Shown here piece by piece: positions 33,830 through 40,013 of a stretch of 40,013 nucleotides of DNA (positions within the stretch are counted from its first letter, which is position 1; each line of letters opens with the position of its first letter). The notes below the pieces were generated by a model. It saw only the letters and a list, made by a program, of their open reading frames with translations, did not search any database and was not told the DNA's origin. The DNA lies in NCBI RefSeq assembly GCF_000158035.1, contig NZ_EQ973490.1, positions 227,109 through 267,121 on the forward strand, written 5' to 3'. Source of the DNA: Bacteroides cellulosilyticus DSM 14838. GTDB lineage: Bacteria; Bacteroidota; Bacteroidia; Bacteroidales; Bacteroidaceae. The translations under genes were made by a program, and so were the position numbers.

Positions 33830-36508
33830 ATGAGCGAAGACTTTGAAGCACCAAAAGACGACTTGGAAAACGGACTCCCGGAAGGGAGCGAAGGACATTC
33901 GGATTATAAACCCGCTGACACGAAAGACGTAAAAGCAAAATACCAACTAAGCGGTATGTACCAGAATTGGTTTCTGGACTATGCTTCATACGTTATTCTG
34001 GAGCGTGCCGTGCCCCACATCAATGATGGTTTGAAGCCTGTGCAGAGACGTATCCTGCACTCCATGAGGCGTTTGGAAGATGGACGTTACAACAAAGTAG
34101 CGAACATCGTAGGACATACCATGCAGTTTCACCCGCACGGTGACGCTTCTATCGGTGATGCATTGGTACAATTGGGACAGAAGGATTTACTCGTAGACTG
34201 TCAGGGAAACTGGGGTAATATACTCACCGGTGACGGCGCTGCTGCTCCCCGTTACATTGAAGCACGCCTGTCGAAATTCGCCCTCGATGTAGTGTTCAAT
34301 CCCAAAACTACCGAATGGAAACTTTCCTATGACGGACGAAACAAAGAACCGGTAACCCTGCCTGTTAAATTTCCTTTGCTGCTGGCACAAGGAGTAGAGG
34401 GTATTGCGGTAGGTCTTTCATCCAAAATACTTCCCCATAACTTCAATGAACTTTGCGATGCATCCATCCACTATCTGCATGAAGAGGAATTCAAACTGTA
34501 TCCGGATTTCCAGACAGGTGGCAGCATCGACGTTTCTAAATACAATGACGGAGAACGTGGCGGTGCGGTACGCATACGCGCTAAAATTGAAAAGATTGAT
34601 AATAAGACACTTGCTATCAAAGAAATTCCTTACGGGAAAACGGTAGCCAGTGTTTGCGACTCTATTGTAAAGGCAAGCGAAAAAGGCAAAATCAAGATAA
34701 AGAAGGTAGAAGACCTGACATCTGGCAACGTAGAGATATTGGTTCACCTGGCGCCTGGTGTTTCCTCGGACAAGACGATAGATGCCTTGTATGCTTTCAC
34801 TGATTGCGAAGTAAGCATTTCGCCCAATTGTTGCGTCATCGACGATCAGAAACCTCACTTCCTCACCGTGAGCAATATACTGAGAAAATCAGTAGATAAC
34901 ACCTTATCCCTGCTGCGCCAGGAGTTGGAAATACGCAAAGACGAAATACTGGAAAGCCTGCACTTTGCCTCACTGGAAAAGATCTTCATTGAAGAACGCA
35001 TTTATAAAGACAAGGAATTTGAGCAGGCCCAAAATATGGATGCTGCTTGCGAACACATCGACGAACGTCTGACGCCTTATTATCCACAATTCGTACGCGA
35101 AGTAACCAAGGAAGATATCCTCAAATTGATGGAAATAAAGATGGGGCGCATCCTCAAGTTCAACTCCGACAAAGCGGAAGAACTCATTGCCCGTATGAAA
35201 GCGGACATAGAGGAAATAGACCATCACCTGGCTAATATCGTGGAATATACGGTAGACTGGTATTTGATGCTGAAAAACAAATATGGCAAGAATTTCCCGC
35301 GCCGTACAGAATTGCGCAACTTCGATACCATCGAGGCAAGCAAGGTAGTGGAAGCCAACGAAAAATTATACATCAATCGCGAAGAAGGCTTCATCGGCAC
35401 AGGTCTGAAGAAAGATGAATTTCTCTCAAATTGTTCCAGCCTCGACGATGTCATTATCTTCTTCCGGGACGGACGATATCTGGTTACTCCTGTTTCCGAC
35501 AAGAAATTTGTGGGCAAGAATATTCTTTATGCCAATGTATTCAAGAAAAACGATAAGCGCACCATCTACAATGTGGTTTACCGTGACGGAAAAGAGGGTA
35601 CACATTATATCAAGCGTTTTGCAGTGACAAGCATTATCCGTGATCGCGAATATGATGTGACGCAAGGCACACCCGATTCACGCATCATGTACTTCACTGC
35701 CAACCCCAACGGGGAAGCGGAAGTCATCAAAGTAACCTTGAAACCCAATCCACGGGTACGACGCATTATCTTCGAAGAAGACTTTAGTGCCATCGGCATT
35801 AAGGGACGCCAGGCAAGGGGAAACATTCTAACCAAGCTTCCGGTGCACAAGATCGCCTTGAAGCAGCGTGGAGGTTCTACTCTGGGCGGACGAAAAGTTT
35901 GGTTCGACCGTGACATACTTCGCCTTAATTATGACGGACGAGGTGAATACCTGGGAGAATTCCAGAGCGACGACAGTATCTTGGTGGTGCATGATAACGG
36001 AGAGTTCTACATCACCAACTTCGATCTCAGCAACCACTATGAAGCCAATATTCGTATATTAGAGAAGTTTGACCCGAACAAGGTATGGACAGCCGTACTT
36101 TATGACGCGGATCAACAGAATTTCCCATATATCAAACGTTTCTGTATGGAAGCAACCAACCGCAAGCAGAACTATCTGGGAGAAAACAAGAACAATCGCC
36201 TCATCTTACTGACGGACGAATGTTATCCCCGCCTGGAAATCATATTCGGCGGACACGACAGTTTCCGTGAACCCATGATTATAGAGGCTGATGAATTTAT
36301 CGCCGTAAAAGGTTTCAAAGCAAAAGGTAAACGTATCACTACGTTCACAATGGAAACTGTCAACGAACTGGAACCTACACGACAGCCGGAGGTTTCGCAG
36401 GACACAGAAGATCGGGAGGAAGAAGAGCCGGAAATTTTAGACCCCGATCATGGAAAGAGTGAAGATGATATCCGGGATGAAATAACAGGGCAGATGAAGC
36501 TGTTCTAA
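33830..36508 (+). CDS. parC: DNA topoisomerase IV subunit A
   Basis: This type IIA topoisomerase subunit breaks and rejoins DNA to unlink chromosomes. The breakage-reunion domain shows YASYVILERAVPHINDGLKP, then QFHPHGDASIGDALVQLG. The active-site tyrosine is Tyr142 in APRYIEARLSKFA. A C-terminal beta-pinwheel follows, ending in an acidic tail (EDREEEEPEILDPDHG). The 892-residue length suits the Bacteroidota version. The residue after HPHGD, which is the quinolone-sensitive serine in E. coli ParC, is alanine here, followed by serine. It is followed by the DUF3316 gene across a 40-base repeat-filled gap. GyrA is the main alternative, but the motifs and acidic tail favour ParC. Confidence 0.88.
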   Translation: MSEDFEAPKDDLENGLPEGSEGHSDYKPADTKDVKAKYQLSGMYQNWFLDYASYVILERAVPHINDGLKPVQRRILHSMRRLEDGRYNKVANIVGHTMQFHPHGDASIGDALVQLGQKDLLVDCQGNWGNILTGDGAAAPRYIEARLSKFALDVVFNPKTTEWKLSYDGRNKEPVTLPVKFPLLLAQGVEGIAVGLSSKILPHNFNELCDASIHYLHEEEFKLYPDFQTGGSIDVSKYNDGERGGAVRIRAKIEKIDNKTLAIKEIPYGKTVASVCDSIVKASEKGKIKIKKVEDLTSGNVEILVHLAPGVSSDKTIDALYAFTDCEVSISPNCCVIDDQKPHFLTVSNILRKSVDNTLSLLRQELEIRKDEILESLHFASLEKIFIEERIYKDKEFEQAQNMDAACEHIDERLTPYYPQFVREVTKEDILKLMEIKMGRILKFNSDKAEELIARMKADIEEIDHHLANIVEYTVDWYLMLKNKYGKNFPRRTELRNFDTIEASKVVEANEKLYINREEGFIGTGLKKDEFLSNCSSLDDVIIFFRDGRYLVTPVSDKKFVGKNILYANVFKKNDKRTIYNVVYRDGKEGTHYIKRFAVTSIIRDREYDVTQGTPDSRIMYFTANPNGEAEVIKVTLKPNPRVRRIIFEEDFSAIGIKGRQARGNILTKLPVHKIALKQRGGSTLGGRKVWFDRDILRLNYDGRGEYLGEFQSDDSILVVHDNGEFYITNFDLSNHYEANIRILEKFDPNKVWTAVLYDADQQNFPYIKRFCMEATNRKQNYLGENKNNRLILLTDECYPRLEIIFGGHDSFREPMIIEADEFIAVKGFKAKGKRITTFTMETVNELEPTRQPEVSQDTEDREEEEPEILDPDHGKSEDDIRDEITGQMKLF

Positions 36509-36540
36509 GTGATTAATGATTAGTGATTAGTGATAAGCAA
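36509..36540 (+). repeat. GTGATTAGTGATAAG repeat after parC
   Basis: The parC-DUF3316 gap consists of GTGATTAATGATTAGTGATT and AGTGATAAGC. It shares its words with the repeat inside the amidase gene at 12541 and with the gaps at 21483 and 37410. Confidence 0.55.
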
Positions 36541-36548
36541 CTATATCA

Positions 36549-37409
36549 ATGAAGTTATATAAGATTGGTGTAATAGTGGGATGCCTGCTTTGGGCAGGTG
36601 GAAGTATAAAAGCGCAAAGTGTTGAAGAAAAGGCGCTGCAAGAGCTGAGGGCAGACTCCTCTGCAAGGACACGCTTTATAACCCGCGCCACAATGTATGG
36701 TGTCGGCTTCACGAACGTATTCGACACCTACCTGTCACCGCAGGAATACAAAGGCGTTGACTTCCGTATTTCCCGCGAAAGTATGCGCATGACGAAGTGG
36801 ATGAACGGTAATGTATCTCTGCAAAGTTTCTTCCAGGCAGACTTAGGCTATACACACAACCGGGTGGACAACAACAATACGTTCTCCGGTCTGGCAAACT
36901 GGAATTACGGATTGCATTATAATTTTCCGATTACTTCTAACTTCAAATTACTTGCCGGAGGACTTATCGACTTAAATGGTGGCTTTGTCTACAATCTGCG
37001 CAATGGCAACAACCCGGCACAGGCACGCGCTTACATCAATCTGGATGCATCGGGAATGGCAATATGGGATTTAAGAATCAAGAACTATCCGATTAGCCTG
37101 CGCTATCAGGTTAACTTGCCTTTTGCAGGTATTATGTTCTCACCCAACTATGGACAGTCGTACTACGAAATATTTACGTTGGGCAACTGGAACGGGGTGA
37201 TTAATTTCACTTCCCTACACAACCAGCCATCCCTGCGGCAGATGCTGACTGTTGATTTCCCGGTAGGAAGAGCCAAAATGCGTTTAGCCTATCTCTGGGA
37301 TGCGCAACAGTCCAAGGTAAATGATATAAAGACGCATACCTATTCGCATGTGTTTATGGTAGGTTTCGTAAAAGAATTGTTTCTCATTCGTGACAAGAAG
37401 AAAAAATAA
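36549..37409 (+). CDS. DUF3316 protein, probable outer-membrane beta-barrel
   Basis: A 286-residue protein with a signal peptide ending SIKAQ. The sequence consists mainly of alternating hydrophobic/polar strands rich in Tyr, Asn and Gly (YGVGFTNVFDTYLSP, LANWNYGLHYNFPITSNFKL, WDLRIKNYPISLRYQVNLPF). This is the pattern of a small outer-membrane barrel. I recognise it as a DUF3316-type protein; its function is not known. It sits between parC and an S41 peptidase gene on the same strand with gaps of about 40 bases, so the three may share a transcript. Confidence 0.7.
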   Translation: MKLYKIGVIVGCLLWAGGSIKAQSVEEKALQELRADSSARTRFITRATMYGVGFTNVFDTYLSPQEYKGVDFRISRESMRMTKWMNGNVSLQSFFQADLGYTHNRVDNNNTFSGLANWNYGLHYNFPITSNFKLLAGGLIDLNGGFVYNLRNGNNPAQARAYINLDASGMAIWDLRIKNYPISLRYQVNLPFAGIMFSPNYGQSYYEIFTLGNWNGVINFTSLHNQPSLRQMLTVDFPVGRAKMRLAYLWDAQQSKVNDIKTHTYSHVFMVGFVKELFLIRDKKKK

Positions 37410-37440
37410 AGTGATAAAGCGATAACATCGTGATAAGGGG
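37410..37440 (+). repeat. GTGATAAG-type repeat gap
   Basis: The gap between the DUF3316 and S41 genes reads AGTGATAAAGCGATAACATC then GTGATAAGGGG. It is another degenerate member of the GTGATAAG family seen at 12541, 21483 and 36509. Confidence 0.45.
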
Positions 37441-37448
37441 ATAGAATA

Positions 37449-38474
37449 ATGGGAATAAAAGAAATATATCATAGTAAGTTTAGATGGCTGGGAGTAGCGC
37501 TCATGATACTGCCTTTGCTATCCAGCTGTATCCGGGAGGAAGAGTTCAACAATTCACCACAGGGAAACTTCGAAGCTTTGTGGAAGATCATTGACGAGCA
37601 ATACTGTTTCCTGGATTACAAACAAATAGACTGGGATGCCATCCACGATAAATACCAACCTCTCATTACGTCCAACATGGGTAATGACGGATTGTTCCAA
37701 GTGCTTGACAGTATGCTGGCGGAACTGAAAGACGGTCATGTGAATCTGTACAGTTCTTCAAATGTGGCCCGTTACTGGGACTGGTATCTGGATTATCCCC
37801 GAAACTTCAACGAAGGTATTATCGAACGGCAATATCTCGGAAAGACGTACCGCATCGCTGCCGGCATGAAATATAAGATTCTGGATGACAATATCGGATA
37901 TATCTATTATGAATCATTCTCCAGTGGTGTCGGTAACGGCAATCTGGATGAGGTACTTTCTTACCTTGCTCCATGTAGTGGCCTGATTCTGGATGTTCGC
38001 AACAATGGTGGCGGAAATCTGACCAATTCAGAGCGTATAGCGGCCCGCTTCACTAATGAGAAAGTGTTGACGGGATATATCCAGCATAAGACCGGGAAGG
38101 GACACAGTGACTTCTCTGATCCCAAACCCATTTATTTGGAGCCCTCCAATAGCATCCGTTGGCAAAAACCAGTAATGCTTCTCATCAACCGTCACTCTTA
38201 TAGCGCAACAAATGATTTCGTAAATGCGATGCGCTATTTTCCTAACGTTACTCTGGTAGGTGACAAGACCGGTGGCGGTTCGGGATTACCTTTCTCTTCA
38301 GAGCTTCCGAATGGTTGGGGTGTACGTTTCTCCGCCAGCCCCCACCTGGATGCAGACAAACAACATATCGAATTCGGCATTGATCCGGACGAGAAAGTAG
38401 ATATGGATGAGGATGATACCAAAAGTGATGCCATTATAGAACGGGCACGGGAACTCTTAAAAGTAGTTCAATAA
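37449..38474 (+). CDS. S41-family (C-terminal processing) peptidase lipoprotein
   Basis: A lipobox ends at Cys27 (PLLSSC) and is followed by IREEEF, again a surface-export-like acidic stretch. The body is an S41 peptidase: GLILDVRNNGGGN is the conserved strand, Ser252 lies in HSYSATNDF, and Lys273 in GDKTGGGSG would be the catalytic partner. At 341 residues it is compact, and a PDZ domain is reduced or replaced by the region at about 130-165. It is likely a peptidase at the outer membrane whose substrate is unknown. Confidence 0.86.
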   Translation: MGIKEIYHSKFRWLGVALMILPLLSSCIREEEFNNSPQGNFEALWKIIDEQYCFLDYKQIDWDAIHDKYQPLITSNMGNDGLFQVLDSMLAELKDGHVNLYSSSNVARYWDWYLDYPRNFNEGIIERQYLGKTYRIAAGMKYKILDDNIGYIYYESFSSGVGNGNLDEVLSYLAPCSGLILDVRNNGGGNLTNSERIAARFTNEKVLTGYIQHKTGKGHSDFSDPKPIYLEPSNSIRWQKPVMLLINRHSYSATNDFVNAMRYFPNVTLVGDKTGGGSGLPFSSELPNGWGVRFSASPHLDADKQHIEFGIDPDEKVDMDEDDTKSDAIIERARELLKVVQ

Positions 38475-38494
38475 ACACTTTCTATGCCAAACTA

Positions 38495-38525
38495 TTTGCC
38501 AGAAAGAAAAAACTTTCTATCTTTG
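38495..38525 (+). promoter_or_regulatory. tRNA-Leu promoter (Bacteroides consensus)
   Basis: TTTG at 38495-38498 and TATCTTTG at 38518-38525 with an ideal 19-base spacing match both Bacteroides sigma-factor boxes. The tRNA begins 25 bases after the -7 box. Confidence 0.85.
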
Positions 38526-38549
38526 CCACCGCTTAACAAGAAAGCCACT

Positions 38550-38631
38550 GCGGGTGTGGCGTAATTGGCAGCCGCGCCAGACTTAGGATCTGGTGCCGAG
38601 AGGCGTGTAGGTTCGAGTCCTATCACCCGCA
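38550..38631 (+). tRNA. tRNA-Leu (anticodon TAG)
   Basis: GCGGGTG at 38550-38556 pairs with CACCCGC at 38624-38630, followed by discriminator A. The anticodon stem CCAGA/TCTGG encloses the loop CTTAGGA with anticodon TAG at 38584-38586. The T arm has GTTCGAGTC. The long variable arm (GCC-GAGA-GGC) marks a type II tRNA and supports leucine. The CCA end is not encoded. Confidence 0.97.
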
Positions 38632-38665
38632 CAGTATTTAAAATACGGTTAAAATGTAAGAAGAG

Positions 38666-38696
38666 AAAGCCTTTGGAATTAGTTTCCGAAGGCTTT
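38666..38696 (+). terminator. tRNA-Leu transcript terminator
   Basis: AAAGCCTTTGGAA and TTTCCGAAGGCTTT form a strong hairpin with a 4-base loop and a trailing T run, 35 bases after the tRNA. Confidence 0.8.
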
Positions 38697-38774
38697 TTCT
38701 TTGTTTACAATTCAATACTTCAAGAAATACAGATATTAATTCGGTGACACCTTTTCTTCCGGCAACTAACTTTT

Positions 38775-40013
38775 CTACATATCCCGCAATGAGAGCTTCC
38801 CTAAATCAAGACTATATTTTTTCAATTCCTTTTCCGCCTCCAATAGACTTGTCACTTTCTCTTCCAGTTTGGTAATGCTATACCGAGATTCATCTCTTTT
38901 TATCTCGTAAATGGCAGCCGTCTTATCCAAATCATTCAATGTAATAAGATCGATTTCATTTTCTCCTTTTCGATTCCAGTACATACCAATATCAGTATAT
39001 AAACCAGATTGCATAAATTTATCACGGAAATAGCGCTCCAGCATACTTCCTGAAAAGACATCATAATCCCGACGGATTATATTTTCCACCAGTTTCAATG
39101 CACCGGATTCAATATACCCTTGATAACGATAAATAAAGCGAAACCAAAAAGTAAGGAAGTTATCAGCTATGCAATAGCGTACTTGTTTAGAGTTCTCCTT
39201 AGAGAAAATAGGGCGTTTCTTACTTATCAAAGAATAATATTTCTCCAACTTAGCCAAATAGCCGCCAATCTCTGCCTTTCCCAAACGATTTTCAATTTCT
39301 CCACGAGTATAGTCTCCGCCGGCTATACATTCTAAGATAGAGAAGTAAATGGAGTAATCCGGTCCAAACTCTTCAATAAGCAAATTCTTCCCTTCATTCA
39401 AAAAAGGAGAGTTGGGACGTGCCAACAAACCAATCATTTTATCCTTGGTATATGCCTTATTTGTCATAAACAGATTGACGTACCACGCTACCCCTCCTGT
39501 AAATGAATAAAGCGCCAAAAGATCATCGGGATGGTAGGATGGATTGTGATCGGCCAATATCTCCTTCAACACCTCCACCTTGAATGGTTTCAAATGTATC
39601 ATCTGCCCGGCACGGGAGAAAAGAGGCTCTTTCCGATCTTCAAAAATCTGGTGCATCAACGAATAGATAGAACCACTAACAATAAGGTTCATTCTTGAAG
39701 TCCCCTTATTCAAGTCCCACTCTCTTTGTATTTCACTGAAAATAGAGGGGTTAGTACGCTGAAAGTCTTGAAATTCATCAATAATAAGATTAAAGGGACG
39801 TTCCCGGGAGATAATAAGCAAGTGACGGAATAACTTGGCAAAAGAAACATAACTGCCAATAGGCAATCCTAACTTATTTTCAGCTTCCTCTACGAAGTCC
39901 TGGCAAAGCAAAGTTTCCGCCTTACGCGCAACAAAGAAATAAAGAGTCAGATTTCCTGCGGTACACTGTAGCGCCAATTGGGTTTTTCCAATACGCCTCC
40001 GACCGAATAGAAC
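38775..40013 (-). CDS. AAA ATPase with DUF234 C-terminal domain (5' end beyond window)
   Basis: The gene runs off the right edge. Reading back from the edge, the frame gives LFGRRRIGKTQLAL, a Walker A motif, so the real start lies past 40013. Walker B is NLIIDEFQDF. A winged-helix-like part (ENRLGKAEIGGYLAKLEKYY) leads to a DUF234 domain whose ENEIDLI and AIYEIKRDE carry the D and E-x-K of a PD-(D/E)xK nuclease fold. Proteins of this archaeal-type ATPase family are common in Bacteroides, are often present in many copies, and have no settled function. A link to DNA transactions is possible. It is convergent with the tRNA gene and shows no defect in the visible part. Confidence 0.8.
   Translation of the reverse strand, partial: VLFGRRRIGKTQLALQCTAGNLTLYFFVARKAETLLCQDFVEEAENKLGLPIGSYVSFAKLFRHLLIISRERPFNLIIDEFQDFQRTNPSIFSEIQREWDLNKGTSRMNLIVSGSIYSLMHQIFEDRKEPLFSRAGQMIHLKPFKVEVLKEILADHNPSYHPDDLLALYSFTGGVAWYVNLFMTNKAYTKDKMIGLLARPNSPFLNEGKNLLIEEFGPDYSIYFSILECIAGGDYTRGEIENRLGKAEIGGYLAKLEKYYSLISKKRPIFSKENSKQVRYCIADNFLTFWFRFIYRYQGYIESGALKLVENIIRRDYDVFSGSMLERYFRDKFMQSGLYTDIGMYWNRKGENEIDLITLNDLDKTAAIYEIKRDESRYSITKLEEKVTSLLEAEKELKKYSLDLGKLSLRDM

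Noticed and set aside
1..40013. Insertion sequence, prophage or integrated element
   Set aside because: No transposase, integrase or phage structural gene was seen, and no att-like duplication was found at the tRNA-Leu gene.

Overview
The window is a stretch of Bacteroides-type chromosome. The signs are a SusC/SusD outer-membrane pair, Bacteroides promoters (TTTG at about -33 and TAnnTTTG at about -7, clearest before the tRNA), weak ribosome-binding sites, lipoproteins with acidic residues after the lipobox cysteine, a eukaryal-type single-chain glycyl-tRNA synthetase, and many short dispersed repeats between and inside genes.

Layout. Positions 414-5235 carry an isolated susC/susD-like pair, preceded by a small leader-like ORF and followed by a hairpin terminator. 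Next is a secreted, possibly alpha/beta-hydrolase-like gene split by a one-base frameshift in a run of seven T (5316-6360). A glycan-hydrolase-like gene of the GHL10 family lies on the minus strand (6444-7550). From 7730 to 30907 fourteen genes run on the plus strand with mostly short gaps. They are namZ (DUF1343 exo-muramidase), a sodium:solute symporter, a large amidase, a calcineurin-type phosphatase with a beta-propeller, a GT2 glycosyltransferase, a DUF4922 HIT/GalT-like enzyme, a SpoIID-type protein, ampG, a second and divergent DUF1343 gene, an FAD/Fe-S D-lactate dehydrogenase-like gene, murT, murK, murQ, and a serine hydrolase fused to an SGNH hydrolase. A hairpin between the convergent genes closes this block.

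The block reads as a peptidoglycan salvage pathway. The amidase would strip peptides from glycans. NamZ-type and GHL10-type enzymes would shorten the glycan and release MurNAc. MurT imports MurNAc, MurK phosphorylates it, and MurQ splits MurNAc-6-phosphate into GlcNAc-6-phosphate and D-lactate. The oxidase would then turn D-lactate into pyruvate. AmpG brings in larger muropeptides. The least understood part is the core GT2 - DUF4922 - SpoIID - ampG. Its first three products lack signal peptides, so they probably act in the cytoplasm where AmpG delivers its cargo. This core is the best candidate for an undescribed function.

Right of the block are housekeeping and miscellaneous genes: glyS and an FKBP-type lipoprotein (minus), a remnant of a MacB/FtsX-type permease, parC, a DUF3316 gene, an S41 peptidase lipoprotein, tRNA-Leu(TAG) with its own promoter and terminator, and an AAA ATPase of the DUF234 type that runs off the right edge.

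Repeats are a second theme. Several families of short repeats sit in the gaps of the salvage block, including a 22-bp and a 23-bp degenerate tandem array. Two more have entered coding sequence in frame (amidase and D-lactate dehydrogenase linkers). Functions were assigned by reading the sequence only; no database search was run.
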